Assembly: GCF_025628935.1 (NCBI RefSeq)
Contig: NZ_JAOTIS010000002.1
Span: forward strand, 159,914 to 223,913
DNA: 64,000 nucleotides
Source: Macrococcus capreoli
Lineage (GTDB): Bacteria > Bacillota > Bacilli > Staphylococcales > Staphylococcaceae
Reading direction: 5' to 3'
Shown: positions 1 to 10,622 of the stretch, one piece after another
Numbering within the stretch: position 1 is the first letter of the stretch
How the letters are laid out: each line of letters begins with the position of its first letter
The notes under the pieces: model-generated
Databases searched by the model: none
Told to the model about the DNA's origin: nothing
What the model saw: the letters and a program-made list of their open reading frames with translations, nothing else
Made by a program: the position numbers and the translations under genes

Positions 1-216
1 TTTATCATATGGTGTTACAAGTAACATTCTTGGTTCAGGTACAGAAATTCCTGCAAGTTGTTGTACAGGTGTATCCGCTCCATAGTAATTTACAGATACG
101 CGTTCTAAAAGATTTGCATTCGCATGTCCAGCACGAATCGCTGCGAAATCACGTTGTAAGCTTTCAATACTTTTTTGCATTTTTGTTTTTAAATCATTTA
201 AAATTTCAATCGTCAT
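1..216 (-). CDS. frr: Ribosome recycling factor, N-terminal part (cut by window start)
   Basis: Only the first 72 residues are in the window; the rest lies beyond position 1. The protein starts [20 protein letters not shown] and contains the family segment [19 protein letters not shown], typical of the first helix and hinge of ribosome recycling factor. With EF-G the family splits post-termination 70S ribosomes. The ATG at 214-216 has an AAGGAG Shine-Dalgarno (SD) sequence a few bases upstream. It lies 47 bp downstream of pyrH on the same strand, the usual pyrH-frr arrangement, so it is probably co-transcribed. Confidence 0.95.
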   Translation of the reverse strand, partial: MTIEILNDLKTKMQKSIESLQRDFAAIRAGHANANLLERVSVNYYGADTPVQQLAGISVPEPRMLLVTPYDK

Positions 217-263
217 GATAAATCTCCTTTAAATTCTTAATTATATAGTACTATTATAGCAAA

Positions 264-986
264 TTATTTTGTAATTGTTGTACCAATTTCTTCGCCCATA
301 ATTGCGCGTTTAATATTACCATCTTCCATAATTGAGAAGACAACTAAAGGAATATCGTTATCCATACAGAATGAGCTCGCTGTAGAATCCATAACTTGTA
401 ATCCCTCTTGTAGCATTTGAATATATGTTAATTTTTCATATTTCACAGCATTCGGATCAACTTTTGGATCTGCTGAATAAACGCCATCCACATTATTTTT
501 ACCCATTAAAATAACGTCTGCTTCCATTTCAGCAGCTCGTAATGCTGCAGTAGTATCTGTTGAGAAGTAAGGGTTTCCGATACCCGCTGCAAAAATGACA
601 ACACGCCCTTTTTCTAAGTGACGAATCGCTCGACGACGAATATAAGGTTCTGCAACTTGTTTCATTTCAATCGATGTTAACACGCGTGTATCACAATCTA
701 ATTGCTCTAAAGAATCTTGTAGTGCTAAAGAATTCATAACTGTCGCTAACATACCCATATAATCGGCAGTACCACGGTCCATCCCTAAGTCACTACCTGT
801 TTTACCGCGCCAAATGTTTCCTCCGCCCACAATGACAGCTACTTCACAGTCCATCTTAGCCACTTCTGCCACTTGCTCAGCAATACTTTTAATGACAAAT
901 GGATTAATGCCAAAACCCGTTTCTCCAGCTAAAGCTTCTCCACTTAACTTTAATACAACACGTTTATATTTCGATACATCTTTCAT
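264..986 (-). CDS. pyrH: UMP kinase
   Basis: 240 residues, the normal length. The family phosphorylates UMP to UDP with ATP in the cytoplasm, feeding pyrimidine nucleotide synthesis. Visible motifs are the N-terminal phosphate-binding KLSGEAL (13-19), the glycine loop GGGNIWRG (54-61), the UMP-binding [11 protein letters not shown] (141-151) and [12 protein letters not shown] (163-174). This is the amino-acid-kinase fold of bacterial PyrH. The ATG is preceded by AAGGGCGG. A terminator after tsf separates it from tsf, so it probably has its own promoter in the 220-bp gap and continues into frr. Confidence 0.97.
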   Translation of the reverse strand: MKDVSKYKRVVLKLSGEALAGETGFGINPFVIKSIAEQVAEVAKMDCEVAVIVGGGNIWRGKTGSDLGMDRGTADYMGMLATVMNSLALQDSLEQLDCDTRVLTSIEMKQVAEPYIRRRAIRHLEKGRVVIFAAGIGNPYFSTDTTAALRAAEMEADVILMGKNNVDGVYSADPKVDPNAVKYEKLTYIQMLQEGLQVMDSTASSFCMDNDIPLVVFSIMEDGNIKRAIMGEEIGTTITK

Positions 987-1107
987 TAATTGATTCCGCC
1001 CTTCATTAGTTTAAAACACTATTTCAAATGCTTGTTCATATATTAAAGCATACACACTTAATCTTTATTATACACAAATATTTCGTCTGATACACAAAAC
1101 TATAAGT

Positions 1108-1136
1108 ATTATAACAATAAATATTGATGAATGAAA
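1108..1136 (-). promoter_or_regulatory. Possible pyrH-frr promoter
   Basis: Reading the minus strand, TATAAT (1108-1113) is preceded 17 bp upstream by TTTCAT, a weak -35. A second TATAAT lies at 1067-1072 without a clear -35. A promoter is needed here because a terminator follows tsf, but the exact one is uncertain. Confidence 0.35.
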
Positions 1137-1172
1137 TGAATAATAGAATAAACCTCACATTTATTCTTTATG

Positions 1173-1198
1173 TAAAAAAAAGACACCGAAGTGTCTTT
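1173..1198 (-). terminator. Terminator after tsf
   Basis: On the minus strand a stem AAGACAC / GTGTCTT with a TTCG-type loop is followed by a run of T. It ends the rpsB-tsf transcript. Confidence 0.9.
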
Positions 1199-1206
1199 AA
1201 TCAATA

Positions 1207-2088
1207 TTATTTACCCATTTGACCCATTACTTCATCAGCAAAGTTATCTTGACGTTTCTCGATACCTTCTCCAACTTCGTAACGAACGAATGATTTTAAA
1301 GTGCCACCTTTTGATTTTAAGAATTCAGCTACAGTTTGATCTGGATTCTTAACGAATGGTTGGTCAACTGCACAAATTTCTTCTAAATATTTACGTAAAC
1401 GGCCTTCAACCATTTTTTCGACGATATTTTCAGGTTTACCTTCATTTAAAGCTTGTTGTTTTAATACATTTTTTTCGTGTTCTAATTCTTCAGCAGAAAC
1501 TTGCTCACGAGAAACGAATTTAGGATTTAATGCAGCAATATGCATTGCTACGTCTTTAGCACCTTCAGCGTCAGTTGAGTTTTCAACTAATGCTAATACA
1601 CCAATACGTCCACCCATATGTAAGTACTCACCGAAAGTATCTGCATCTGTTTTTGTTACTAATACGAAACGACGTAACGTTAATTTTTCACCGATTGTAG
1701 AAATTGCTTCATTCATTTTAACTTCAACAGTTTTACCTGCTTCGATTTCAGATGCCATTAAAGCGTCTAAATCAGCTGGTTTAGAAGCTAAAATATGTTC
1801 TGCGATTTCCTTAACTAAAGCTTGGAAGCCTTCATTACGTGCAACGAAGTCTGTTTCTGAGTTTAATTCTAATAATACTGCATCGTTTCCTTTTGAAGCA
1901 ACATAAGTTGTTCCTTCAGCAGCGATACGGTCAGCTTTCTTAGCTGCTTTAGCAATACCTTTTTCACGTAAGTAATCAACTGCTGCGTCGATATCTCCGT
2001 TTGTTTCAGTTAATGCTTTTTTGCAGTCCATCATTCCTGCGCCAGTTCTTTCACGTAATTGTTTTACTAATTGTGCTGTAATAGCCAT
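1207..2088 (-). CDS. tsf: Elongation factor Ts
   Basis: 293 residues from [20 protein letters not shown]. The family is the guanine-nucleotide exchange factor that recycles EF-Tu-GDP. The N-terminal UBA-like helix bundle (about 1-55) and the SETDFVARN signature (about 77-85) that contacts EF-Tu are plain. The reading frame extends 18 codons further upstream to 2142, but GGAGG sits just before the ATG at 2086-2088, which decides the start. It lies downstream of rpsB, separated by a hairpin that may lower read-through. Confidence 0.97.
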   Translation of the reverse strand: MAITAQLVKQLRERTGAGMMDCKKALTETNGDIDAAVDYLREKGIAKAAKKADRIAAEGTTYVASKGNDAVLLELNSETDFVARNEGFQALVKEIAEHILASKPADLDALMASEIEAGKTVEVKMNEAISTIGEKLTLRRFVLVTKTDADTFGEYLHMGGRIGVLALVENSTDAEGAKDVAMHIAALNPKFVSREQVSAEELEHEKNVLKQQALNEGKPENIVEKMVEGRLRKYLEEICAVDQPFVKNPDQTVAEFLKSKGGTLKSFVRYEVGEGIEKRQDNFADEVMGQMGK

Positions 2089-2179
2089 TATATAATACCT
2101 CCAAAGAATTTGTGTGTTTACAATATTAATAATACTAAACAATAACGAAAAACGCTAAAGTAAAGTATAAATCATTTTT

Positions 2180-2212
2180 AAAAAAAGTGATAAATGTTAT
2201 ACACTTATCACC
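2180..2212 (-). terminator. Intra-operon terminator/attenuator between rpsB and tsf
   Basis: The minus strand carries GTGATAA, an 11-nt loop, then TTATCAC and seven T. This is a complete intrinsic terminator shape between two genes that are normally co-transcribed. It probably allows partial read-through into tsf. Confidence 0.65.
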
Positions 2213-2225
2213 TTTCATTTAAAAC

Positions 2226-3002
2226 TTACGCTTCTGTAGTTTCAGTTGCTTCTGGAGCAACATCTTCAGTCGTTTCAGTTAAATCGATATTTTGTTCAGC
2301 TGCCACTTCTTCGTTAGAAACGCCTTGACGTCCTTCTAAGATAGCGTCTGCCATTTTACCAGTTAATAATTTAACGGCACGGATTGCGTCATCATTTGCT
2401 GGGATAACATAATCGATTTCGTCTGGATCACAGTTCGTATCAACGATACCAACGATTGGAATGTGTAATTTTTTCGCTTCAGCAATCGCGTTACGCTCTT
2501 TACGAGGATCAACAACGAATAATGCTGATGGCATAGATTTCATTTCACGAATTCCGCCTAAGAATTTGATTAAACGATCATATTCTTTTTTAAGTTCTAC
2601 AACTTCTTTTTTAGGAAGTACGTCGAATGTACCGTCTTCTTCCATTTTTTCGATTTCAGAAATACGTTTAACACGTTTGTTGATTGTTTTGTAGTTTGTT
2701 AAAGTTCCACCTAACCAACGTTCATTAATGAAGAATTGACCTGAACGGATTGCTTCATCTTTAATTGCATCTTGTGCTTGTTTTTTAGTACCAACGAATA
2801 ATACAGTACCGCCTTCTTCAGAAACAGATTTCATGAAGTTGTATGCTTCTTCAACTTTCTTAACTGTTTTTTGTAAATCGATAATGTAAATACCGTTTCT
2901 TTCTGTGAAGATGTATTTCTTCATTTTTGGGTTCCAGCGACGTGTTTGGTGACCGAAGTGAACACCAGCTTCTAACAATTGTTTCATTGAGATTACTGCC
3001 AT
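2226..3002 (-). CDS. rpsB: Small ribosomal subunit protein S2
   Basis: 258 residues. N-terminus [19 protein letters not shown] with the S2 signature [19 protein letters not shown] and the later [18 protein letters not shown] are diagnostic. S2 binds late on the 30S body and helps dock S1. The C-terminal tail is acidic and Ala/Thr/Glu rich, as in staphylococcal S2. The ATG has a strong AGGAGG. Upstream is a clear promoter and a structured leader, so synthesis may be autoregulated. Confidence 0.98.
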   Translation of the reverse strand: MAVISMKQLLEAGVHFGHQTRRWNPKMKKYIFTERNGIYIIDLQKTVKKVEEAYNFMKSVSEEGGTVLFVGTKKQAQDAIKDEAIRSGQFFINERWLGGTLTNYKTINKRVKRISEIEKMEEDGTFDVLPKKEVVELKKEYDRLIKFLGGIREMKSMPSALFVVDPRKERNAIAEAKKLHIPIVGIVDTNCDPDEIDYVIPANDDAIRAVKLLTGKMADAILEGRQGVSNEEVAAEQNIDLTETTEDVAPEATETTEA

Positions 3003-3117
3003 TTTATTTTCCTCCTAATTGGTTATATTCCGCCACTACAGGCAATTTCGGAAACAACTGACGTTGCACCCTCCAAAATATTCATCTATAGTGTGTGAAT
3101 TTGGCTTTTTTAAGCCA
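3003..3117 (-). ncRNA. Structured 5' leader of rpsB (possible S2 autoregulatory leader)
   Basis: About 115 nt lie between the promoter and the rpsB start. On the minus strand they contain GGCTT/AAGCC near the 5' end. Close to the start codon is a nested hairpin, TTCCG enclosing GCC/GGC and closed by CGGAA. Long leaders that bind S2 are known upstream of rpsB in several bacteria. I have not matched this one to a covariance model. Confidence 0.45.
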
Positions 3118-3123
3118 TAAACT

Positions 3124-3152
3124 AATATACCATAAACAAAGGCGCTAATCAA
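3124..3152 (-). promoter_or_regulatory. rpsB promoter
   Basis: Minus-strand -35 TTGATT (3147-3152), 17-bp spacer, -10 TATATT (3124-3129). The -35 lies inside the 3' arm of the codY terminator hairpin, so terminator and promoter are interleaved. Confidence 0.7.
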
Positions 3153-3190
3153 CACCATTTTTATTATAAAATGAGTGATCAACGCCCTTT
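3135..3190 (-). terminator. Terminator after codY
   Basis: A long imperfect hairpin starts with GGGCGTTGATCAC, closes with TGTTGATTAGCGCC, has an AT-rich loop, and is followed by TTTGTTT on the minus strand. It ends the xerC-hslVU-codY transcript. Confidence 0.75.
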
Positions 3191-3215
3191 TATTTTCAAT
3201 TAATCATTACAAACA

Positions 3216-3989
3216 TTAATGTGCATTTGCTAATTCTTCTAAAAACTTTTCTTTCTTAATCTTAATGAATGTACCTTTCATACCTAATGAACGCGATTCA
3301 ATGACACCTGCTGACTCTAATTTTCGTAATGCGTTAACAATTACAGAACGTGTAATACCAACTCGATCAGCTACTTTAGAGGCAACTAGTAAACCTTCGT
3401 TCGCACCTAATTCTTCAAAGATATGTTCAATCGCTTCTTTTTCAGAATAAGATAATGAGCTGATGGCCATATTAATCGCAGCTTTATCACGTGCAATTTT
3501 TTCGATATCCGCGTGTTTCTCACGCAATATTTCCATACCAACAACTGTTGCTGCATATTCACCTAATACTAAATCATTGTCGTCATAATCTTTGTCCACA
3601 CGACCTAATACTAACGTACCTAAACGTGAACCATTCCCTTTAATCGGAATAATAACCGTATTCGATTTACTAAATAAGTCTGCACTTTCGTGTGGGAATA
3701 CCGTTAATTTGTTTTCTAACGGAATATTGCTTTTTGTTTCTTCCACTTCAAGTAATAATTCTACATATTCTTTCGGAAATTGACGTTCTTCGAGCATTTT
3801 AATAATGCGTTCATTTTTCAATAATTCGTTAACACCGAAACCTAATAATTTCCCACGACGTGATAAAATAAATACATTTGATTGCATCGTTGAACCTAAT
3901 TGGTCAGCCATTTCTTTAAAGTCTACGGCCAAACCTGTATGTTCTTGTAATAACTGATTAATTTCTCGTGTACGTTTTAATAATGACAT
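3216..3989 (-). CDS. codY: GTP-sensing global repressor CodY
   Basis: 257 residues, the standard length. CodY is a cytoplasmic repressor that binds DNA when GTP and branched-chain amino acids are plentiful, controlling amino acid synthesis, transport and virulence genes. The N-terminal GAF domain (about 1-155) holds the ligand pocket. The C-terminal winged helix (about 195-255) contains [20 protein letters not shown], the conserved recognition region. The ATG is preceded by AAGGAGAG. It is last in the xerC-hslV-hslU-codY operon, the classical order. Confidence 0.98.
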   Translation of the reverse strand: MSLLKRTREINQLLQEHTGLAVDFKEMADQLGSTMQSNVFILSRRGKLLGFGVNELLKNERIIKMLEERQFPKEYVELLLEVEETKSNIPLENKLTVFPHESADLFSKSNTVIIPIKGNGSRLGTLVLGRVDKDYDDNDLVLGEYAATVVGMEILREKHADIEKIARDKAAINMAISSLSYSEKEAIEHIFEELGANEGLLVASKVADRVGITRSVIVNALRKLESAGVIESRSLGMKGTFIKIKKEKFLEELANAH

Positions 3990-4007
3990 GATAACTCTCC
4001 TTATAAT

Positions 4008-5390
4008 TTATAATATAAATTCACTTAAATCTTTATTTTTTGCAATCGTTCCAAGTTTCGATTCAACATATTGTGCAGTAATTTCAACATGTGCATTTGG
4101 CATATCCGGTGCTTCATATGATAAATCTTCGAGCATTTTTTCTAATATTGTATGCAAACGTCTTGCGCCAATATTATCAGTTTCCTGATTGACGTCATAC
4201 GCAATTTGCGCTAATTTTTCAATCGCTTCATCTGTAAAGTTAATTGTAACTTGTTCTGTCGCTAATAATTGTTCATATTGTTTTAACAATGACGTTTTCG
4301 GTTCAGTTAATATTTTGATGAAATCATCCACCGATAACTTATCAAGTTCAACACGAATCGGAAAACGACCTTGTAATTCAGGAATTAAATCGCTTGGTTT
4401 GGATACGTGGAATGCACCCGCACCAATAAACAATATATGTTCAGTATTGACTGCTCCGTATTTTGTTTGTACGACGCTTCCTTCAACGATCGGTAAAATA
4501 TCACGTTGCACACCTTGACGTGAAACATCTGCGCCTTGATTACCGCCCGCTATTTTATCAATTTCATCAATGAAGACAATGCCCATCGATTCAACGAGTT
4601 GAATCGCTTCATCATTGACAGACTCATCATCGATTAACTTTGCCGCTTCTTCATCAATTAATATTTCTCTTGCACGCGCCACTGTTAATGTGCGTTCAAC
4701 TTTTTTCTTCGGCATCATTTGACTGAACATATCCTGCATATTATCCTGCATTCCATTCATGCCTAACATACCGAGCCCTTTAAATTCCTGTTCAACTTTC
4801 AACTTAACATTTTCATTTTCAAGATGTCCTGCGATCAATTTCTCTCGTATATCTTTACGTTTTAACTTGACGTTTTCATCAGGTGCATCTTCTATATCGT
4901 CATCTTGTTGCATCGTTTGTGTGAAGAACATTTCAAATGGATTGTTGCTTTGTTTTTCTTTTTTCTTCATCGCTGGCGCTAATAATTTAATTAATCTTTC
5001 AGTCGCATTTTTTTCTGCTTCTGCACGTACTTCTTGTTTCATACGTTGTTTAATGAGTCGCACTCCATTTTCCGCTAAGTCACGAATCATACTTTCAACG
5101 TCGCGACCAACATAACCGACTTCTGTATATTTTGTCGCTTCTACTTTTACAAAGGGTGCCCCAACTAATGATGCCATTCGACGTGCAATTTCTGTTTTAC
5201 CGACACCCGTTGGTCCGATCATTAATATATTTTTAGGGATGATCTCTTTTTGCATAGCATCATCGAGTGCCATTCTGCGATAACGGTTTCGTAAGCTGAT
5301 TGCCACTTTACGCTTTGCATCTGCTTGTCCAATGATATGTTCATCAAGACTTGCCACAATGGCCTTCGGTGTTAAATTATTTTTGTCCAA
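4008..5390 (-). CDS. hslU: HslU (ClpY), ATPase subunit of the HslVU protease
   Basis: 460 residues. This AAA+ unfoldase feeds substrates to HslV. Seen: the [14 protein letters not shown]-motif, Walker [10 protein letters not shown] (59-67), an inserted Glu/Lys-rich I-domain with Met/Gln-rich segments (about 130-235), Walker B FIDEID (about 275), and the extreme C-terminus ending LSEFIL that docks into HslV. The start codon is TTG at 5388-5390, supported by GGAGGG upstream. It begins 14 bp after hslV. Confidence 0.97.
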   Translation of the reverse strand: MDKNNLTPKAIVASLDEHIIGQADAKRKVAISLRNRYRRMALDDAMQKEIIPKNILMIGPTGVGKTEIARRMASLVGAPFVKVEATKYTEVGYVGRDVESMIRDLAENGVRLIKQRMKQEVRAEAEKNATERLIKLLAPAMKKKEKQSNNPFEMFFTQTMQQDDDIEDAPDENVKLKRKDIREKLIAGHLENENVKLKVEQEFKGLGMLGMNGMQDNMQDMFSQMMPKKKVERTLTVARAREILIDEEAAKLIDDESVNDEAIQLVESMGIVFIDEIDKIAGGNQGADVSRQGVQRDILPIVEGSVVQTKYGAVNTEHILFIGAGAFHVSKPSDLIPELQGRFPIRVELDKLSVDDFIKILTEPKTSLLKQYEQLLATEQVTINFTDEAIEKLAQIAYDVNQETDNIGARRLHTILEKMLEDLSYEAPDMPNAHVEITAQYVESKLGTIAKNKDLSEFIL

Positions 5391-5404
5391 TTCAAACCCT
5401 CCAA

Positions 5405-5947
5405 CTATAATTCTTCAACAATGATATTATGATTGGTAAACACACAAATATCAGCTGCTGTTTCCAGAGAAGCAAGTGCAATTTCTTTTGCAGTTAAATG
5501 GCTCGCGTGTTTTTTTAAAGCACGACCTGCACTCAACGCATAATTGCCACCGGAGCCAATTGCAATTATATCATCGTCCGGTTGAATGACTTCGCCCGTT
5601 CCACTCACAACGAGCAGTTCACTTTTATTCATGACGATGAGCATCGCCTCAAGTTGACGTAACATTTTGTCGCCACGCCACTCTTTAGCAAGTTCTACCG
5701 CAGCACGTGATAAATTCCCGTTATATTCATGTAACTTCATCTCAAACTTCTCAAACAAAGTAAAGGCATCTGCAACACTCCCTGCAAAGCCAGCAACAAC
5801 TTCATCGTTAAACAGTCGTCGAACTTTACGTGCTGTTTGTTTCATAATCACTTGTTGACCCAGTGTTACCTGTCCATCTCCACTCATCGCACATTGATTA
5901 TTGTGACGAATCGCAAAAATCGTTGTTGCATGTATTTGATTATTCAA
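5405..5947 (-). CDS. hslV: HslV (ClpQ), peptidase subunit of the HslVU protease
   Basis: 180 residues. This proteasome-beta-like N-terminal nucleophile peptidase forms a double hexamer with HslU. Seen: [10 protein letters not shown] near the N-terminus, SGDGQVTLG, and [14 protein letters not shown] in the C-terminal part. The start is a TTG (5945-5947) with AAGGAGT upstream. The catalytic Thr would be residue 8 of the predicted product (after HA), so a short pro-segment must be removed or tolerated. It lies 12 bp downstream of xerC. Confidence 0.96.
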   Translation of the reverse strand: MNNQIHATTIFAIRHNNQCAMSGDGQVTLGQQVIMKQTARKVRRLFNDEVVAGFAGSVADAFTLFEKFEMKLHEYNGNLSRAAVELAKEWRGDKMLRQLEAMLIVMNKSELLVVSGTGEVIQPDDDIIAIGSGGNYALSAGRALKKHASHLTAKEIALASLETAADICVFTNHNIIVEEL

Positions 5948-5959
5948 AATATCAACTCC

Positions 5960-6835
5960 TTAAGCTCTAGGATGTGCATTTAAATACGATTGTCTTAAAT
6001 GCGCTTTCGTGACATGCGTGTATTTACCAGTTGTAGATAAATTGACATGCCCTAATAAATCTTGCACTGTTCTTAAATCAGCACCATTATTCAACAAATG
6101 CGTTGCAAAAGTATGGCGCAATTTATGGGGGTGAATATTAGTTGAAATCGTTGCGTTATTAACGATTTGGTCTAAAACATAACGAACGCCCCGTTCAGAT
6201 AATGGGGCATTTCTATAATTTACTAATAAAAAGTCATGGTCAATCTTACGTGATGCTCGAAATTCCAGATAGTCTTCCAAAGCAGACTGTGCGAATGCAC
6301 CGTATGGTACGATTCGTACTTTATTACCTTTACCCAGTACTTTTAACATCATCATCGACTGATCAATATCACTTAATTTTAAGTGCGTTAATTCAGAGGC
6401 GCGTATCCCTGTCGCATATAAAAGTTCCAGAATAAGTCGGTCTCTTGAATACAATGGTTTAGATGTATCGACGGCTTCAAATAATTGAGACATTTCTTCT
6501 TCATAAAAGAATTGTGGTAAATATTTATCCTGCTTCGGATGTACGAGCTGATGAAATGGATTCGTTTTATCCGTATCCTGATATAAAAATTTATAAAATG
6601 AACGTAAAGTCGAAATATGTCTCGACACCGTCGTTCGTTTCAATCCTTTGTCATACATACCGACTAAATAATTTCTCGCATCTCGATATTCAAAAATGGT
6701 TATCGTTAAATTTTCTTTTTGTAAAAACAAATAAAAATCTTTTAAATCTTTTTCATAGGCAGTAATCGTATGTTCTGAAAAATTTCTTTCCTGTGCTATA
6801 TATTTAAGAAAAGCTTTCATTTCAGTATTCATCAT
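5960..6835 (-). CDS. xerC: Tyrosine recombinase XerC
   Basis: 291 residues. The family resolves chromosome dimers at dif with XerD. It has an N-terminal SAM-like core-binding domain (about 1-88) and a C-terminal catalytic domain. The active-site set is visible: R145 (GIRASEL), K169 (LGKGNK), H237 and R240 ([10 protein letters not shown]), H263 (LLGHVNLS) and nucleophile Y272 (GKYTH). The start used is the first of two nearby ATGs, with GGGGTGA upstream. It is the first gene of the xerC-hslVU-codY operon. Confidence 0.96.
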   Translation of the reverse strand: MMNTEMKAFLKYIAQERNFSEHTITAYEKDLKDFYLFLQKENLTITIFEYRDARNYLVGMYDKGLKRTTVSRHISTLRSFYKFLYQDTDKTNPFHQLVHPKQDKYLPQFFYEEEMSQLFEAVDTSKPLYSRDRLILELLYATGIRASELTHLKLSDIDQSMMMLKVLGKGNKVRIVPYGAFAQSALEDYLEFRASRKIDHDFLLVNYRNAPLSERGVRYVLDQIVNNATISTNIHPHKLRHTFATHLLNNGADLRTVQDLLGHVNLSTTGKYTHVTKAHLRQSYLNAHPRA

Positions 6836-6857
6836 ACTTTCACCCCTATTTATCTGA

Positions 6858-6887
6858 ATTGTAACACAATTTATTTTGAAATTACAA
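6858..6887 (-). promoter_or_regulatory. Promoter of xerC-hslVU-codY
   Basis: Minus-strand -35 TTGTAA (6882-6887), 18-bp spacer, -10 TACAAT (6858-6863), just upstream of the xerC SD. Confidence 0.6.
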
Positions 6888-6904
6888 TGAAATCCATCGC
6901 TTTA

Positions 6905-8206
6905 TTAAAGTGTCACTTTAAAATGTTCTAAAGTTGTTAATGCACGATTTGCCAACGCTTCATAGCGTTCCTTCTTATCTTTAATACGTGTTTCTAAATT
7001 CGGTAACAAGCCGAAATTCGCATTCATTGGCTGGAAGTTTTTACTGTTTGTATGCGTAATATAATACGCCATAGATCCGATAACTGTCTTTTCAGGGAAT
7101 AACACTGGTGATTGTCCAGTGACATGTTTCGCCATATTAATACCGGCTACTAATCCACTAGCAGCTGATTCTACATAACCTTCAACACCAGTCATTTGTC
7201 CCGCTAAAAATAAATCGTTGTTCCCTTTAAATTGATACGTCTGTTGTAAATTTGTAGGTGAATTAATAAATGTATTTCTGTGCATCACACCATACCTTAC
7301 AATTTCCACATTTTCCAAACCAGGAATTAACTGTAGAATTTCTTTTTGCGCACCCCATTTTAAGTGGGTTTGGAACCCAACAATATTATAAAGTGTGCCC
7401 GCTGCATCGTCTTGACGTAACTGAACCACGGCGTATGGTCGTTTACCAGTTTTAGGATCTTCAAGTCCAACAGGTTTCATCGGTCCAAATAATAATGTTT
7501 TGCGACCTCGTTTCGCCATTTCTTCAAACGGCATACATCCTTCAAAGTATATTTCCTTCTCGAATTCTTTTAACGGCACCACTTCAGCTGCAAGAATCGC
7601 ATCATAAAAACGATTGAATTCTTCTTCAGTCATAGGGCAGTTTAAATAAGCCGCTTCACCTTTATCATAACGTGATTTTAAATACACTTTGTTCATATCA
7701 ATTGAGTCTTTTTCAATGATTGGCGCTGCCGCATCATAAAAATAGAGATGATCCTGGCCGGTTAAACGTTGAATATCTTTACTTAAACTTTCTGTCGTTA
7801 ATGGACCCGTCGCAATAATTGTCGGACCATCCGGAATGCTTGTAATCTCCTCATTAATGACTTCGATATTTAAATGATTTCTTAAAGTATCTGTCACGTA
7901 GCCGCTAAATTCATGGCGATCCACAGCCAGTGCTCCACCAGCAGGTACAGAAGCTTTATCTGCTGCCTGAATAATTAAGGAATCTAATCTTCTCATTTCT
8001 TCTTTCAATACTCCAACAGCATTTGTTAACGCATTGCCTCGTAATGAATTTGAACAAACAAGTTCTGCAAATTTATCTGTATGATGAGCAGGTGTTTGTT
8101 TCACCGGTCTCATTTCGAATAATTTAACTTTTACATCGCGCTTCGCTAACTGATATGCTGCTTCTGATCCAGCTAATCCTGCACCTATAATATTTACTGT
8201 CGTCAT
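6905..8206 (-). CDS. trmFO: tRNA (uracil-54-C5) methyltransferase, folate/FAD-dependent
   Basis: 433 residues. TrmFO (formerly Gid) makes m5U54 in the T-loop of tRNA using methylenetetrahydrofolate and FADH2. The N-terminal FAD-binding [10 protein letters not shown] (8-17) and the family segments [19 protein letters not shown] and [11 protein letters not shown] are plain. The C-terminus is the usual [20 protein letters not shown]. The SD is GAGGAG. It lies downstream of topA on the same strand, but topA has a strong terminator, so it probably has its own promoter. Confidence 0.97.
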   Translation of the reverse strand: MTTVNIIGAGLAGSEAAYQLAKRDVKVKLFEMRPVKQTPAHHTDKFAELVCSNSLRGNALTNAVGVLKEEMRRLDSLIIQAADKASVPAGGALAVDRHEFSGYVTDTLRNHLNIEVINEEITSIPDGPTIIATGPLTTESLSKDIQRLTGQDHLYFYDAAAPIIEKDSIDMNKVYLKSRYDKGEAAYLNCPMTEEEFNRFYDAILAAEVVPLKEFEKEIYFEGCMPFEEMAKRGRKTLLFGPMKPVGLEDPKTGKRPYAVVQLRQDDAAGTLYNIVGFQTHLKWGAQKEILQLIPGLENVEIVRYGVMHRNTFINSPTNLQQTYQFKGNNDLFLAGQMTGVEGYVESAASGLVAGINMAKHVTGQSPVLFPEKTVIGSMAYYITHTNSKNFQPMNANFGLLPNLETRIKDKKERYEALANRALTTLEHFKVTL

Positions 8207-8320
8207 AATATTCCTCCTCTAAGTCCTATCCGATTGTAATACATTTTGCGTTATTTAAAAAGAGATTTATCTGAATTTATTATAAATGATGACAATTCTT
8301 AATAAAAAGTTTACAAAGAT

Positions 8321-8361
8321 AAAAAAATGTACACATCTGTTTATTGGATGTGTACATTTTT
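8321..8361 (-). terminator. Terminator after topA
   Basis: A near-perfect long inverted repeat, AAATGTACACATC / GATGTGTACATTT, with T/A runs on both sides. On the minus strand it terminates topA right after the stop. The shape could work in both directions. Confidence 0.9.
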
Positions 8362-8364
8362 TCT

Positions 8365-10431
8365 TTATTGTGGTTTTTCGTCGTAGTCACAATTTGTACA
8401 AACGACTTGCGTTTGTTTTCCTTTTTTGCGTTCAACAAGTTGTGTGTCACATTTCGGACACTTACGTGCAATTGGTTTATCCCATGATAAATAATCACAT
8501 TCCGGGAAATTGTTACAACCATAGAAAATTCGATTTTTCTTAGATTTACGTTCAACAACTTCTCCATTACTACATTTTGGACACGGCACACCAATTGTCT
8601 TCACAATCGCTTTCGTGTTTCTACAATCCGGGAAGTTTGAACATGCCATAAATTTGCCATAGCGACCCATCTTATAAACCATTGGGGAACCACATTTTTC
8701 GCAATCTTCACCAGCTGGCTCATCTTTAATTTCGATTTTTTCCATTTCCTGTTCAGCACGTTCAACGTGTGTTTTAAAATCACCATAAAAAGTAGAAATA
8801 ACTTTCTTCCAGTCCATTTCGCCATTTGCAACTTTATCTAATAACGTCTCCATATTCACCGTAAAATCGATATCGATAATCTCAGGGAAATATTCTTTAA
8901 CCGATTCATGAACAATTTGGCCTAATTCAGTCGGATAAAATTTCTTCTGATCGACCTTTACGTAGTTACGTTTTTGAATCGTATCAATCGTTGGCGCATA
9001 AGTAGATGGACGGCCAATCCCTTTTTCTTCAAGTGTCTTCACTAAGCGCGCTTCTGTATAACGTGGCGGTGGTTGGGTAAAGTGCTGGTTCTCTTCAATA
9101 TTAACGGCTTTCACTTTATCACCGACATTCAGTTCAGGTAAGCGATTCTCACCTTCTTCTGTTTCTTCGTCATTACCTTCAACGTATACACTCATAAAGC
9201 CTTTAAATTTAACCGTTTGACCATTTGCACGGAATTTAATTTGTTCCTGTACTAAATCGACACTCACCGTATCGATAACAGCCGGTGCCATTTGACTTGC
9301 CAAAAATCGTTCCCAGATCAATTTATACAATCGCAATTGATCACGCGTTAAATATGCTTTCATTTCTGTCGGTGTACGTAATGCCGATGTTGGACGTACT
9401 GCTTCATGGGCATCCTGAGCACCACCTTTCGCTGCAACTTTACGTTTAGAAAGATAGGCTTTACCAAAATTTTCTTCGATATAGCCAGCAGCTTCTGCTT
9501 TAGCTGTGTCAGAAATACGTGTTGAATCAGTACGCATATAAGTAATTAGTCCAACAGTCCCTTGTTTCTTTAAATCGATACCCTCATATAATTGTTGTGC
9601 AAGCATCATCGTTTTACGCGCTTTGAAATTCAATTTACGTGCAGCCTCTTGTTGTAAAGAACTCGTCGTAAACGGTAAGGCAGGATTTCTTAATTTTTCT
9701 TTCTTTGTAACGTCAGTAACATCAAATAAATCAGATTTCAATTGCCCTACGATTGCTTTTACATCTTTATCATTCTTTAATTTTTTCGGTTTATTTGATT
9801 CGTGTAAAAATTTCGCTTTAAATGTTTTATTGTTATATGAGAACAAGCCATCGATTGTCCAGTATTCTTCAGGCTTAAATGCATTAATTTCTTCTTCACG
9901 ATCAATAATCAATTTTAAAGCAACAGATTGAACACGACCAGCAGATAGGCCCTTCTTAACTTTCTTCCATAATACAGGAGAAATATTGTAGCCCACTAAA
10001 CGGTCTAGTACACGACGCGCTTGTTGCGCATCAACCAGTTCGTGTTTAATCTCACGAGGATGTTTAAAGCTTTCTTTTACAGCATCTTTCGTAATTTCAT
10101 TAAATACAACACGAGATTTCGCTGTTTGATCAATATCTAATATATGTGCTAAGTGCCAGGCAATCGCTTCACCTTCGCGGTCCGGGTCACTTGCGAGATA
10201 AACGTTTTTCGCTTTTTTCGCATGCTTCTTTAAGTCTTGTACAACCGGCCCTTTTCCGCGTATCGTGATATATCTTGGTTCAAAATTATTATCTGCATCT
10301 ACACCCATTTGACTTCTAGGTAAATCCCTAACATGTCCCATAGATGCGACCACTTTAAATTTCTTTCCTAAATATTTCTCAATGGTTTTTGCTTTTGCAG
10401 GCGATTCTACTATGACGAGATTCTCTGCCAT
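8365..10431 (-). CDS. topA: DNA topoisomerase I
   Basis: 688 residues. Type IA topoisomerase that relaxes negative supercoils. Toprim motifs [15 protein letters not shown] (8-22) and DPDREGEA (82-89) coordinate Mg2+. The nucleophile is Y298 in [12 protein letters not shown]. The C-terminal region carries three zinc-ribbon units: CEKCG...C..FPDC, CPKC...C..FPEC and CPKC...C..C. The ATG follows AAAGGGGGAT. It lies between dprA (upstream) and trmFO, the usual order. Confidence 0.98.
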   Translation of the reverse strand: MAENLVIVESPAKAKTIEKYLGKKFKVVASMGHVRDLPRSQMGVDADNNFEPRYITIRGKGPVVQDLKKHAKKAKNVYLASDPDREGEAIAWHLAHILDIDQTAKSRVVFNEITKDAVKESFKHPREIKHELVDAQQARRVLDRLVGYNISPVLWKKVKKGLSAGRVQSVALKLIIDREEEINAFKPEEYWTIDGLFSYNNKTFKAKFLHESNKPKKLKNDKDVKAIVGQLKSDLFDVTDVTKKEKLRNPALPFTTSSLQQEAARKLNFKARKTMMLAQQLYEGIDLKKQGTVGLITYMRTDSTRISDTAKAEAAGYIEENFGKAYLSKRKVAAKGGAQDAHEAVRPTSALRTPTEMKAYLTRDQLRLYKLIWERFLASQMAPAVIDTVSVDLVQEQIKFRANGQTVKFKGFMSVYVEGNDEETEEGENRLPELNVGDKVKAVNIEENQHFTQPPPRYTEARLVKTLEEKGIGRPSTYAPTIDTIQKRNYVKVDQKKFYPTELGQIVHESVKEYFPEIIDIDFTVNMETLLDKVANGEMDWKKVISTFYGDFKTHVERAEQEMEKIEIKDEPAGEDCEKCGSPMVYKMGRYGKFMACSNFPDCRNTKAIVKTIGVPCPKCSNGEVVERKSKKNRIFYGCNNFPECDYLSWDKPIARKCPKCDTQLVERKKGKQTQVVCTNCDYDEKPQ

Positions 10432-10480
10432 TTTGATATCCCCCTTTTAATGAAAACAGTTTTGCTTTTCAATGATAAAT

Positions 10481-10508
10481 GATATACGTTTCAAATCAAC
10501 ATTGTCAA
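10481..10508 (-). promoter_or_regulatory. topA promoter
   Basis: Minus-strand consensus -35 TTGACA (10503-10508). The -10 is TATATC (10481-10486, 16-bp spacer) or the overlapping TATCAT (18-bp spacer). The rest of the 190-bp gap to dprA holds only AT-rich sequence. Confidence 0.65.
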
Positions 10509-10622
10509 ACGTTATTTGTAAATCCAGACAAATTCAATAAACATTCATTGAATATTTCATCACGATTGAACCTATTATTATAGAAGAAACATCGTCAATA
10601 AACTTCTATCGATGTTATTCAA

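Noticed and set aside
8280..8594. Minus-strand frame of 104 codons at the end of topA
   Set aside because: It lies almost wholly inside topA in another frame, covers the terminator, has no SD, and its Cys/Lys-rich product mirrors the zinc-ribbon codons of topA.
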